Positions 7,420 through 15,853 of a DNA stretch of 64,000 nucleotides are shown one piece after another. Under the pieces are notes generated by a model that searched no databases, was not told where the DNA came from, and saw only the letters and a program-made list of their open reading frames with translations. Location: assembly GCA_016716525.1 (NCBI GenBank), contig JADJWE010000007.1, forward strand, positions 280,753 to 344,752. Direction: 5' to 3'. The position numbers and the translations under genes are program-made. Every line of letters begins with the position of its first letter. Position 1 is the first letter of the stretch. Source of the stretch: Candidatus Flexicrinis affinis (GTDB taxonomy: Bacteria > Chloroflexota > Anaerolineae > Aggregatilineales > Phototrophicaceae).

Positions 7420-8994
7420 TCAATGCCGTGCGGTCGGCAGCGTCTTGAGGGGTTCGCCGCGCAGGGCAGCGCGTAGCGCGTCGCGGTCGTCCCACGGGTA
7501 TTCGATCGTCCCGAAACACATCGACTGCTCGTGGCCCTTGCCACACGCCATCACGATGTCGCCGGGGCGGGCCATCTGGCAGGCGCGGAAGATCGCCTCG
7601 CCGCGGTCGGGTACGCGGAAGAACGTCTCGCCCTCCACGCCGCCTTGAGACCGGCAGCCTTCGGCCATCATCTCGAGGATCGCATCCAGCGAATCGGTGC
7701 GTGGGTCTTCGGCGGTCAGCACGGTGATGTCGGCCATCCGCGCGGCGGTCTCGGCCATCATGCGCCGCTTCTGCACATCGCGCAGGCCGGCACTGCCGAA
7801 CACGGCGATCAGCCGCCCGCCGTCGCCGATCACCGTGCGACCCGCTTGCAGCGCCTTTTCGAGCGCGTTGGGCGTGTGGGCGAAATCGACCATCGCCGTA
7901 AACGGCTGACCCTCGTCAATCAATTGCATACGGCCCGAGACAGCGGTCACCGCCGCCAATCCGTCGTAGATGCTCTGGTAATTGGCGCCCAGCGCGCGCG
8001 TCACGCCAATCGCGGCGAGCGCGTTGTACACGTTGAACGCTCCAAACAGCGGCAGCTTGAACTTCGCAGCGCCGACTTCGAACTCGGCCCCGCCCGGCCC
8101 CAGAACCACGTCCTCCGCGCGGCAGTCCGCGTCGTTGTCGATGCCGTAGATCACGCGCACGTCGGTGGGAATGTCGAGCAGGGTGCTCGCGCCTTTGTCG
8201 TCCACATTGATGACGGCGATCTTCGGCACGGTCTGCTCGGAGACGCGGGCCTCCAACGCACGGTGGACGCGTACGCCGGCCTTGCGCGCCGATGTCGACA
8301 GCATGTGGAACATGGTAGCCTTGGCGTCGCGATAGGCGTCCCAACTGCCGTGGTAGTCGAGATGCTCGTGGGTGATGTTGGTGACGACCGCGGCGTCGAT
8401 GTCCACACCGACGAGCCGCCCCTCGGCCAACCCGTGCGAGGTCATCTCGAGCACGCAGTGAGTCAGGCCGTTCTCGACCATCTGCGCCAGATAGCGCTGC
8501 ACGTCCGGCGCGCTGGGCGTGGTGACGTGAAAGCCGGTGTCCAGCTCGCGCCCGCCGATGTCTGCAGCAATCGTGCTGATGTAGCCGGTCGTGCCGCCGG
8601 TCGCGAGCTTGAGGATGCTGTGGATCATGGTGCTGGTGGTCGTCTTGCCGTCGGTGCCGGTCACGCCAACGACGACCAACTGCCGCGATGGAAAGTCGTA
8701 GTACGCCGCCGCCAGCAGGCCGAGCGCTGCTTTTGAACTGCGCACTTGCACGTACGGGACAGGCAAGCCCTCGATCGGCTGTTCACCGACAATCGCCGCC
8801 GCGCCGCGTTCGACAGCCTTCGCGATGAACTGGTGGCCGTCGACGGTGCGGCCCTTGCGTGCGACAAACACGCCGTGAGGCTGCACCTCGTCGGTCGACT
8901 CGACCACCGGCGCGTGGATGAGAGCGTCGGCGGTTACGGCGATCACGTCCTCATCGGGCAGGGCTTCGAGCAGTTCAAAGAGTGTCTTGGGCAT
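7420..8994 (-). CDS. murE: UDP-N-acetylmuramyl-tripeptide synthetase MurE
   Basis: A 524-residue cytoplasmic Mur ligase that adds the third amino acid to UDP-MurNAc-L-Ala-D-Glu during peptidoglycan synthesis. The three-domain layout is complete: the N-terminal uridine-binding domain, the P-loop GVTGTDGKTTTS at 110-121, the THEHLDYHG signature, and a C-terminal domain with FGSAGLRD and GKGHEQ (485-490). The diamino-acid motif, DNPR in meso-diaminopimelate enzymes, reads EDPR at 429-432, so the added residue should not be assumed. The ATG at 8994 was chosen over an in-frame start 22 codons upstream that would overlap the preceding gene; it leaves a 2-base gap. Confidence 0.95.
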   Translation of the reverse strand: MPKTLFELLEALPDEDVIAVTADALIHAPVVESTDEVQPHGVFVARKGRTVDGHQFIAKAVERGAAAIVGEQPIEGLPVPYVQVRSSKAALGLLAAAYYDFPSRQLVVVGVTGTDGKTTTSTMIHSILKLATGGTTGYISTIAADIGGRELDTGFHVTTPSAPDVQRYLAQMVENGLTHCVLEMTSHGLAEGRLVGVDIDAAVVTNITHEHLDYHGSWDAYRDAKATMFHMLSTSARKAGVRVHRALEARVSEQTVPKIAVINVDDKGASTLLDIPTDVRVIYGIDNDADCRAEDVVLGPGGAEFEVGAAKFKLPLFGAFNVYNALAAIGVTRALGANYQSIYDGLAAVTAVSGRMQLIDEGQPFTAMVDFAHTPNALEKALQAGRTVIGDGGRLIAVFGSAGLRDVQKRRMMAETAARMADITVLTAEDPRTDSLDAILEMMAEGCRSQGGVEGETFFRVPDRGEAIFRACQMARPGDIVMACGKGHEQSMCFGTIEYPWDDRDALRAALRGEPLKTLPTARH

Positions 8995-8996
8995 CG

Positions 8997-10205
8997 TCAG
9001 TTTCCGTCGGTAGGTGCGGGGGCGTCCCCGTCGGGCAGTAGAGAGAGCTCGGTCAACCACGTCTCAATCTCGGCAGCGACGACGGCGTTGCCGCGCGGGT
9101 TGAAGTGCATGTCGTCGGTGTAGTACAGGTGCTCGCCGTCGCGGGCGTAACCTTGCAGGATCGGCAGCAGATCGAGACAGGTCAGGCCGAGTTCATCGCA
9201 CAACTCGAGCATTTCGCGACGCGGCCCGCCCAGCAAGTCGATCACTTCGGCGCCGATGATTGGTTCGGTCAGGTCGCTGTAGACTTCTTCGCGGGTCGGG
9301 ATGAGGAAGACGGCTAATGTACCGCCCCACTCTGTGACGGCGTCGCGGGCCTGTTCCAACGCATCGCGGGTCATCGGCACGCCGGCGGCCACGCGCGGAT
9401 CGTCGAGATTCGACGCGATCTGCTCGTAGCGTTGGCCGAAGTTGAGCCGGTGGCCGTTGTACTCGACCGTGAAAGGCCTGCTGAAGTGGTAACGTTCGAA
9501 GTCGCTGATGTACGCGCCTTCGCCGACCAGCGCCGTCTCCGCGACCACCCACGCCGCGCTGTTGCGCCTCAGCCAGCCTAGGATCGGACCACCTTCGTCA
9601 GGGTACTCCGGCACGACCGTATCGCCCAGCTTGTCGATCTCGCCGCGCAGCAAGGCAAGCTGATAGTCCTCGTTGAAATCGTTGACGAAGAACTGCCAGA
9701 TCACCAGCGGCGGCTCAAACGTGCGCCCGAAAGTGTCGATGAATCGCCAGTGACTCACGCTGCCAGTCGATCCCTGCGCGAGGTTCATGACGTGGAGGCC
9801 GGTGGACCGCGTGAACTGCGTCACCCAGCAGTCGGCATATTCGGTGAAACAGAAGCTGAAACTGTCGCCGACGACGGCTACATCAACACGGTCGCCCAGC
9901 GCGAACGGCTCGGAACGAAAGCCCATGCGTGAATTCTGGATTTGTACCGTGTCGACGTGAAAGGCGACGCCCTCGCCGGGGCCGTAGAGCGCGTTCTTGA
10001 CACCCGTCTTCATCATGAAGCCGTGGTCGATGTCCATGGTCATCAGGCCGAGCCGGTTAATGTCGGTCGACTCCCCTTCGATGACGCGCCGCGCGGCGAG
10101 CTGCAGCGTCGGGGGAAGGATCGGCGTCGCCACCCGAACGACGAGTTCGAGCAGCAGCGGGGTCACGACGACCCAGAAGCCGATCAGCAGCAGCGCCTTT
10201 TTCAT
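8997..10205 (-). CDS. Membrane-anchored SGNH/GDSL-type hydrolase
   Basis: A 402-residue protein with one N-terminal transmembrane helix (KALLLIGFWVVVTPLLLELV) and an extracytoplasmic SGNH-hydrolase domain. The block signatures are visible: GDSFSF (nucleophile Ser), a glycine in QGSTGS, an Asn in FFVNDFNED, and the terminal D..H pair in YTDDMHFNPRGN. The fold is used by O-acyl esterases and by AlgX/AlgJ-like enzymes acting on cell-surface polysaccharides. It ends 2 bases before murE, which supports co-transcription and a role in envelope polymer acylation or deacylation (inference). A TTG three codons upstream of the ATG is an alternative start. Confidence 0.78.
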   Translation of the reverse strand: MKKALLLIGFWVVVTPLLLELVVRVATPILPPTLQLAARRVIEGESTDINRLGLMTMDIDHGFMMKTGVKNALYGPGEGVAFHVDTVQIQNSRMGFRSEPFALGDRVDVAVVGDSFSFCFTEYADCWVTQFTRSTGLHVMNLAQGSTGSVSHWRFIDTFGRTFEPPLVIWQFFVNDFNEDYQLALLRGEIDKLGDTVVPEYPDEGGPILGWLRRNSAAWVVAETALVGEGAYISDFERYHFSRPFTVEYNGHRLNFGQRYEQIASNLDDPRVAAGVPMTRDALEQARDAVTEWGGTLAVFLIPTREEVYSDLTEPIIGAEVIDLLGGPRREMLELCDELGLTCLDLLPILQGYARDGEHLYYTDDMHFNPRGNAVVAAEIETWLTELSLLPDGDAPAPTDGN

Positions 10206-10210
10206 GCGAG

Positions 10211-10263
10211 ACAAAACAATCCGGCCACCCTGTACGCAAGCCGTGAGTGTACAGGATGGCCGG
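10211..10263 (-). terminator. Terminator of the SRPBCC-PDZ-DinB gene pair
   Basis: On the minus strand a 15-bp stem with one mismatch (arms at 10221-10235 and 10249-10263) is followed by ATTGTTTTG. It lies 23 bases downstream of the stop at 10286. Confidence 0.75.
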
Positions 10264-10285
10264 TGAATTGCGAAGATCGTGCGCG

Positions 10286-11488
10286 TTACGCGACGTGCAT
10301 CGCGTGGGCGCTCTCGATGCAGGCGCGCATCTGGTCGTAGTGGGACCGCGTGTGCTGCCCGAAGTACGACAGGATGTAGGCCGCATTCTTGAACAGTGCC
10401 GGATTATTCTGCGCGTCCTGCGGCATCGCCTCGACCGTGCCGATCAGCTCTTGGAACGTGCGCTTGAGCGCCGCGAGCATTTCGGCGCCGGTCGGGTATA
10501 CGCGCTTGAGACCGGCGAGGTGCATCTCGTTGTTGCCGCCCCACGTCCCGTTGCCGTCACCGCCGCACAGCGCCCACATCTGCCAGCCCAGCGACCGGTC
10601 GGACATGATCAGGTGCGCGAGCTGATCCGTGATGCTCCACTCCTTCTCGCCGGGCCGGTGGGCCAGTACGGTTTCCGGCAGTTGGCCGATCATCTCATCC
10701 AGTTCGCCGCCGAGTTCCGACGCTGTGCGCTGGAGCTGCGCGACCACTCCGCCGACCGAGTCGGGCAGCGGGGGCAGGGGGCGCTGGGCCAGTGTGAGTT
10801 CGACCATCTTGTGGTCCGGGCCGCGATAGAACGATACCGGCACGGTGTCACCGGCTTGATGCGTGTCGGCAATGCGGCCGATGGCATAGTAGTCTTTGAC
10901 CTCGATGGAGCCGATTTGCACGATGACGTCGCCGACCTGGAAGCCGGCACGCGCCATGGGACTGCCTTCCGGCAAGCCATCGACTACGACGCCATGATGT
11001 ATCGGCACGCCGAGCTTTTCGGCACGCTCTTTGTCGTTGTCGCCGACGAAGAAGCCGAACATCGGGCGTAGCGCGAAGCGGCGGTCAATGCCCGTCTGCA
11101 ACAGGTAGCGCAGGTTCACCAAAGCGGCTTCCCAGGCGCGCTCACGACCGGCGGCGGCCTCCATCCAGCCTTCACCGGCCCCTTGATGATGGACGATGCG
11201 CAGCAGTGTGCCGCCATCGTCTTCGGTGAAGTTCAGCTCGACTTGCGTTGGCGCGAGGTCGCCCGAGCCGCACCATGTGAACGACAGCGCGTGGCCCTCC
11301 TCGACGACCGAATAGATTCCACTCACCCAGCTGCCGTTGTTCCAGTATGCGTGCCAGTGCCCGCCCACGCGCGGGTCGGTGTGCGCGCCATCGGAAAACC
11401 AGACTCGCATCAATCCGGAATTGGCGAAGCAGTCGTATACGGCGCGCGACGGCGCAGGCAGCACGGTTTCTATGGAAATGATCGACAT
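10286..11488 (-). CDS. Triple-domain protein: SRPBCC (AHSA1) - PDZ - DinB, copy A
   Basis: A 400-residue soluble protein fusing three families rarely seen together. Residues 1-140 are an AHSA1-type SRPBCC hydrophobic-ligand domain (ETVLPAPSRAVYDCF). Residues about 145-240 are a PDZ domain (GSPMARAGFQVGDVIVQIGS). Residues about 250-400 are a DinB four-helix domain with the three metal-type histidines in LAHLI, GQHT and RSHYDQ. No signal peptide or membrane segment is present, which is odd for a PDZ domain. The neighbouring copy B has the same architecture and only 18 bases separate them. Roles proposed for DinB proteins include metal-dependent thiol transfer; the function here is unknown. Confidence 0.8.
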   Translation of the reverse strand: MSIISIETVLPAPSRAVYDCFANSGLMRVWFSDGAHTDPRVGGHWHAYWNNGSWVSGIYSVVEEGHALSFTWCGSGDLAPTQVELNFTEDDGGTLLRIVHHQGAGEGWMEAAAGRERAWEAALVNLRYLLQTGIDRRFALRPMFGFFVGDNDKERAEKLGVPIHHGVVVDGLPEGSPMARAGFQVGDVIVQIGSIEVKDYYAIGRIADTHQAGDTVPVSFYRGPDHKMVELTLAQRPLPPLPDSVGGVVAQLQRTASELGGELDEMIGQLPETVLAHRPGEKEWSITDQLAHLIMSDRSLGWQMWALCGGDGNGTWGGNNEMHLAGLKRVYPTGAEMLAALKRTFQELIGTVEAMPQDAQNNPALFKNAAYILSYFGQHTRSHYDQMRACIESAHAMHVA

Positions 11489-11506
11489 CGTTTATTCTCC
11501 TAATCC

Positions 11507-12712
11507 CTAAGCAGGCTGACGCTGGCGCGCCGCGGCAATGGCAGCGCTGATTTGCTCGAAATGCTCGCGCAGGTGCGCATCGATGAAGGTAAGCCACCCG
11601 GACATCAGTGCGAACAGCGGCTTAATGCTGGCGGTACGATCGTCGATCGAGGCGATCATGCGCAGTTCTTCGCGCAGCGTGCGCCTGAGCAGCGGCAGCA
11701 GCTCGGCCGAGGTCGGATACTGCTCGCGGATCCCGTCGATCTCGAACGGGTTGTTCTCGCCCCAGCGCATCTCGACACCGGCGGTGTGCATCAGCCACAA
11801 CGCCTGCTGGGTCCAGCGCTCGGTCCAGATCAGATGCGCGAGAACGTCGTTGGCGCTCCACTCGCCTTCGGCGGGCCGGGCCTGCAAATGCTCCTCCGCC
11901 ACGCCATCGAACAGTGCAGTGAGATCGGTCTCGACCTGCTCGATGCGTTCGCGGACGAGCGTATACAGCGATTCACGGTCATGCGGGTAATGCGCTGGTT
12001 CGCGCTTGCCTAGCGTCATCACGGTCGTGTGCATACGGCCAGCGCGGGCATACGCGACCTCGACGACGTCGCCGGCGGCAAACCGACTTGTAATGACGCT
12101 GATGTCGCTGAACCCGTGCATCGGCACGCCGCCGATTGAAGCGATCGCATCGCCGGGCTGCAAGCCGGCTTGACCCGCCGGCCCGTCTTCGGGCGCAGCG
12201 GTCAACTGCACGCCGTGGCCCTCGCGAAGGCCGAGCGCGGCAGCGCGGCTTTGCGACAACGGCTCGATGCTCACCCCCAGCACCGGGCGGCGCAGATAGC
12301 GTGCGTCATTGGCCGTCTCCAGTAGGACGTGCAGATCGGCGAGCCGCTGCGCCCACTCCGATTCTTGCGCAGAACGATACGCCTCCCACGCGTCTCCGCT
12401 GCCAAACCCGCTTTGCGTGAGGGTGATGCTCGTGTCGCTTCCGGCGTCCGCGAACGTGACCTCGATCTGCGTCGCTCCCGGCGCATTGTGCTCCAGCCAC
12501 GAGAAAGCGAGGCGCTGTTCAGGCTCAACGGCACTGTAGATGCCGGCGGCCCAATGCCCGCGATACCACGACAGGCTGAGCACGCCGCCGGGGCGCAGGT
12601 CGACCGTGGCACGCTCGCACAGCCAATGCGAAAGCATGTTGGCGAATGTCCAGCACGTGTAGACCGCATGGCGCGACGCAGGGAGTCTCGTTTCGATGCG
12701 GAGCACGTTCAT
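11507..12712 (-). CDS. Triple-domain protein: SRPBCC (AHSA1) - PDZ - DinB, copy B
   Basis: A 401-residue paralogue of the next gene downstream, with the same order of domains: SRPBCC at 1-140 (ETRLPASRHAVYTCW), PDZ at about 145-240 (DGPAGQAGLQPGDAIASIGG) and DinB at 250-400 with histidines in LAHLIW, DAHL and EHFEQ. The sequences have diverged considerably although all domains are kept, so this is not a very recent duplication. It is the first gene of the two-gene unit, with a GGAGGC-like ribosome site. Both members lack export signals. They are likely to bind a small hydrophobic ligand and a peptide C terminus (inference from domains). Confidence 0.8.
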   Translation of the reverse strand: MNVLRIETRLPASRHAVYTCWTFANMLSHWLCERATVDLRPGGVLSLSWYRGHWAAGIYSAVEPEQRLAFSWLEHNAPGATQIEVTFADAGSDTSITLTQSGFGSGDAWEAYRSAQESEWAQRLADLHVLLETANDARYLRRPVLGVSIEPLSQSRAAALGLREGHGVQLTAAPEDGPAGQAGLQPGDAIASIGGVPMHGFSDISVITSRFAAGDVVEVAYARAGRMHTTVMTLGKREPAHYPHDRESLYTLVRERIEQVETDLTALFDGVAEEHLQARPAEGEWSANDVLAHLIWTERWTQQALWLMHTAGVEMRWGENNPFEIDGIREQYPTSAELLPLLRRTLREELRMIASIDDRTASIKPLFALMSGWLTFIDAHLREHFEQISAAIAAARQRQPA

Positions 12713-12778
12713 TGACGGCCTCCTGTGCAGTGATGATTCACCTCAAGGATACCGCACAACGATGTCGTTTCAATGAAT

Positions 12779-14518
12779 TCAAATGGTTAAATTGTTGGGA
12801 ACGGATTGGGTTTTCCGGCGCAATGTGACCGCAAGCACCCCAATGGCGCAGGCAATCGCGAGCACAACGGTAATGATGGCGCCGACCGCGACATTACGAT
12901 CGTCGCGCACGATGACCGCGTCGAGGAGCGCCGCACCGCCCTCGACCACGACGTCGAACCGGCCACCGAACAGGTCAGATGCGACCGGCGTTTCGATCCA
13001 TGTCGAGCCATTGCCTGTGTAGGTCGTGGTCGTCCCGTCGACGGTTACGGTCAGCGACTCGCCCCGCCAGCGCAGCGCCACGCCGGTACCTTCGGCGACA
13101 AACGTAGTATGTCCGCCGGAAGTCGCCGTCCCGAACTGCGTGCCGTCGGCATCGATCACGCCGCCGTCCGTCTCGATCAGCCAGTGTTCACCCGCCTGAT
13201 GCACACCGATCCGCAGCGGATGGTCAACGGCGGTGATGTACTCGCGCATGGCGTCGTATACGGGCAGCGTAGAATACGACGGCTTCTCGGCGCTGTAATC
13301 GGGTTCGGCCATACGGAAATAGTAAAAGCTCTCGTTGCTGCGACGGTCGTCGGGCAGGGTAAAGAACCAGTAGTTGACCACGCCCACCCACGGCCACTCG
13401 GACTGGATGCGCTCGTAGAACAGCGGCATGTAGCGTGCCTGCTGTTCCAGCGTGACCTGCCCGAAGTTGTAGCGCGCGTCGATCGGGCGCGGGTCGGCCT
13501 CTTCGCCCGGTACGGCGTTCCACGCCGCTTCGCTCAGCCAGATCGGCTTGTACGCGTCGCCATGCGCGATCATCAGTTCACGGATGTACTGGCTCCGCCC
13601 GACGTTGACCGTGACCGGGCGCATTCGGCGGTCGGTCGGCCCGCTGTTGAGCCCGTAGCCCTGCATCGAGAGCACGTCGAAGCACGCGCCCGCGCCGGCG
13701 GCATACATGCGCTCGAAGAACACGAAATCGTTCAGGTTGCGCCCGCTGAGTTCGATCGTCGGCGCCAGCGCCCCGCTGATGACGACGATCTCCGGGTCGA
13801 CCGCTTTGAGCGCCTCATGCGCCGCGCACAGCAGGTCGGTGTAGGCCTCGGGGTCGACGTCCGACTCGCCCCACTCCGGGTAGATGTTCGGCTCGTTCCA
13901 CACCTGATAGAAGCGGATGCGGCCCCGATAGCGTTCGGCCAACGTGCGCGCGAAGTTGACGTAGTCCTCGATCAGCACCGGTGGGGCCATGTCGCCGGCC
14001 TCGGGCGAGGACTGCGCCCACTGTGGCGGGTTGCTGATGCGCGCCTGAATCTGCAGGCCGTACTGCTCTGCGAGATCCACGATACGGTCGTACTTCGCCC
14101 ACGCGTCAACCACGCCGATCGCGTCCACGTTGCGGCGGTCCGCAAAGTCGCCGCGGCCGTGGATCTCGATGTCCTCCCACGTGAATTCCTGCCTAATCCA
14201 CGCGAAGCCCGCCGCGCTGATCTGCGCGAGCTGCTGTTCGACTTTGGCGGGGTCGGGTTCCAACTGCAGGAACGTGTTCATGCCGAACGGGTTTTCGCCG
14301 GCGTGCTGGACGGGCACAAGCGGATCGTTGCGAGGCTGGGCTCGGATGAGGTTTCCCACCCACTCGACCATGCCGCGCACCTGCGCCAGCGGCTCCTCTT
14401 CGCCGGTCTGCGACCAGAAGACCTGCCACACCAAGCCGTGTGCACGCAGATCGAGCAGCAGGCCGACGGTCAGGGCCGCGAGAATTACGCCAACGATCAC
14501 TATTCGCCGCAACGTCAT
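12779..14518 (-). CDS. Membrane-anchored clan GH-A glycoside hydrolase
   Basis: A 579-residue extracytoplasmic enzyme with an N-terminal membrane helix (residues 5-22) and a second helix near the C terminus (about 545-567), so the catalytic domain should face outside, tethered at both ends. The (beta/alpha)8 signature residues of clan GH-A are present: WNEPN at 207-211 (acid/base Glu209) and WLSEAAWN with the nucleophile Glu330, a spacing typical of GH5/GH39-like enzymes. Residues about 430-540 form a beta-rich accessory module. The start of the mature part, NPFGMNTFLQLE, resembles GH39-type proteins. The substrate is unknown; cell-surface or plant-type polysaccharides are plausible. Confidence 0.8.
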   Translation of the reverse strand: MTLRRIVIVGVILAALTVGLLLDLRAHGLVWQVFWSQTGEEEPLAQVRGMVEWVGNLIRAQPRNDPLVPVQHAGENPFGMNTFLQLEPDPAKVEQQLAQISAAGFAWIRQEFTWEDIEIHGRGDFADRRNVDAIGVVDAWAKYDRIVDLAEQYGLQIQARISNPPQWAQSSPEAGDMAPPVLIEDYVNFARTLAERYRGRIRFYQVWNEPNIYPEWGESDVDPEAYTDLLCAAHEALKAVDPEIVVISGALAPTIELSGRNLNDFVFFERMYAAGAGACFDVLSMQGYGLNSGPTDRRMRPVTVNVGRSQYIRELMIAHGDAYKPIWLSEAAWNAVPGEEADPRPIDARYNFGQVTLEQQARYMPLFYERIQSEWPWVGVVNYWFFTLPDDRRSNESFYYFRMAEPDYSAEKPSYSTLPVYDAMREYITAVDHPLRIGVHQAGEHWLIETDGGVIDADGTQFGTATSGGHTTFVAEGTGVALRWRGESLTVTVDGTTTTYTGNGSTWIETPVASDLFGGRFDVVVEGGAALLDAVIVRDDRNVAVGAIITVVLAIACAIGVLAVTLRRKTQSVPNNLTI

Positions 14519-14567
14519 ACAGCCTGTTTTTCATACCGCGGATTCGTATCGGGCATTATAGGGGCGC

Positions 14568-14576
14568 TGGTATAAT
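14568..14576 (+). promoter_or_regulatory. Extended -10 promoter of the M24 peptidase gene
   Basis: TGGTATAAT matches the extended -10 consensus TGnTATAAT and lies 37 bases before the ATG. An AAAGGAAC ribosome site precedes the start. No strong -35 is seen, as expected for extended -10 promoters. Confidence 0.5.
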
Positions 14577-14613
14577 CCGCCTACGGACAGCCTGATCCTC
14601 AAAGGAACCTCGT

Positions 14614-15705
14614 ATGGACTACGCCGCTCGCCGCGCCAAACTCTCACAGTCGGTGCAGAACGCCGACGCGATCGCCCTCGTGCCGGGGGCCAACCTCAAG
14701 TACTTCACGGGCCTAAACTTTCACACCAGCGAACGGCCGATCATCGCGCTGGTACAAGGCGAGCACCTGTCGATTATCATCCCCGCGTTAGAGGTGCCGC
14801 AGGTGAATGTGCGCCCCGACCTCGAAGCGCAGTTGTTCGTGTGGACGGATACAGAGGGCTATCACGGCGCGTTCGAAGCCGCGGTCAAGGCGCTTGGTCT
14901 TGCCGATGGCACGATTGCGATTGACGACATGTCGATGCGCCTGTTCGAATGGATGGGATTCGAGGCGGCGGAGTCGACTATCCGCCGCCACCCCATCGGC
15001 ACCGACCTGCTGCTGCTGCGCCAGCAGAAGGACGCTGGCGAACTGGCCGCATTGCGCGCGGCGTGCAAGCGCAGCGAGTCCGCGTTCGACGCGCTGCTTG
15101 CGTGGGTCAAGCCGGGCATGACCGAACGCGAGATCGGCCTCAAACTGGACTCGCTGCTGATCGAGCACGGATGTCAGGGCTTGAGCTTCGAGTCGCTGGT
15201 GCAGACCGGCCCCAACTCGGCGCTGCCGCACGGCGGCGTGACCGATCGCGCCTTACAGGCCGGCGAATTCTTACTCGTCGACTGGGGCGGTCGCTATCAA
15301 GGGTATCCGGCCGACCTGACGCGCACGGTCGTGTATGGCACGCCGAACGCCGAGATGCAGAAGATTCATGAGACGGTCGTGGCCGCCAACCGTGCTGGCG
15401 TCGCGGCGTGTAAGCCGGGCGCGCGCTGCGGCGACGTCGACAAGGCCGCGCGCGACGTGATCGAAGCGGCGGGCTACGGCGAATACTTCATCCACCGCAC
15501 GGGGCACGGGCTCGGGCTGGAAGTCCATGAACTGCCGCAGATCGCATCCGGCGTCGATGCTCCGCTGACGGTCGGCAGCGTGTTCACGGTCGAGCCGGGG
15601 ATTTACGTGCCGGGATTGGGCGGCGTGCGCATCGAAGACAACGTCGTCATCACCGAGACCGGGGCCGAACAACTGACGTCGTTCCGCCGCCAGATCGTGC
15701 CGTAG
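14614..15705 (+). CDS. M24-family Xaa-Pro aminopeptidase/dipeptidase
   Basis: A 363-residue cytoplasmic metallopeptidase of the pita-bread fold, usual length for prolidase/PepQ-type enzymes. The five metal ligands are all visible: Asp223 (LVDWGG), Asp234 (ADLTRT), His298 (HRTGHGLGLEVHE), Glu327 (VEPGIY) and Glu341 (RIEDNVV). The N-terminal creatinase-like domain covers residues 1-130. It should remove or split peptide bonds before proline; whether it is a dipeptidase or an aminopeptidase cannot be told. It stands alone, convergent with the MBL gene beyond the palindromic element. Confidence 0.9.
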   Translation: MDYAARRAKLSQSVQNADAIALVPGANLKYFTGLNFHTSERPIIALVQGEHLSIIIPALEVPQVNVRPDLEAQLFVWTDTEGYHGAFEAAVKALGLADGTIAIDDMSMRLFEWMGFEAAESTIRRHPIGTDLLLLRQQKDAGELAALRAACKRSESAFDALLAWVKPGMTEREIGLKLDSLLIEHGCQGLSFESLVQTGPNSALPHGGVTDRALQAGEFLLVDWGGRYQGYPADLTRTVVYGTPNAEMQKIHETVVAANRAGVAACKPGARCGDVDKAARDVIEAAGYGEYFIHRTGHGLGLEVHELPQIASGVDAPLTVGSVFTVEPGIYVPGLGGVRIEDNVVITETGAEQLTSFRRQIVP

Positions 15706-15711
15706 TCTATT

Positions 15712-15848
15712 GGGCGCTGCCCCATACCCCGGCAGGGATTTGCATCCCTGCATTCGCGTACATCTGACAGTCCCATCTCCGCGAAATCGCGGAGATGGGA
15801 GCCTAGAGGTCGCACGTCCTTGTGTGATGGCGTGGGGCGGCGCCCTAA
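15712..15848. repeat. Nested palindromic intergenic element
   Basis: The gap between two convergent genes consists almost wholly of nested inverted repeats. The outer arms are imperfect: TGGGCGCTGCCCCA at 15712-15725 against the complement of 15834-15847. An inner hairpin has 7-base arms GCAGGGA/TCCCTGC at 15732-15751. At the centre is a perfect 14-bp stem at 15771-15800 with arm TCCCATCTCCGCGA and a 2-base centre. The layout resembles a MITE-like or REP-like mobile palindrome and may also act as a bidirectional terminator. I saw no second copy in this window. Confidence 0.55.
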
Positions 15849-15853
15849 CGTGT

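Noticed and set aside
7531..8736. 401-codon plus-strand frame opposite murE
   Set aside because: It is the antisense shadow of a clear MurE gene, with no ribosome site and His/Arg/Gln-rich composition.
12806..14575. 589-codon plus-strand frame opposite the GH-A glycosidase
   Set aside because: Long only because G+C-rich genes leave few stops in antisense. The minus-strand gene has membrane helices and catalytic motifs; this one has none.
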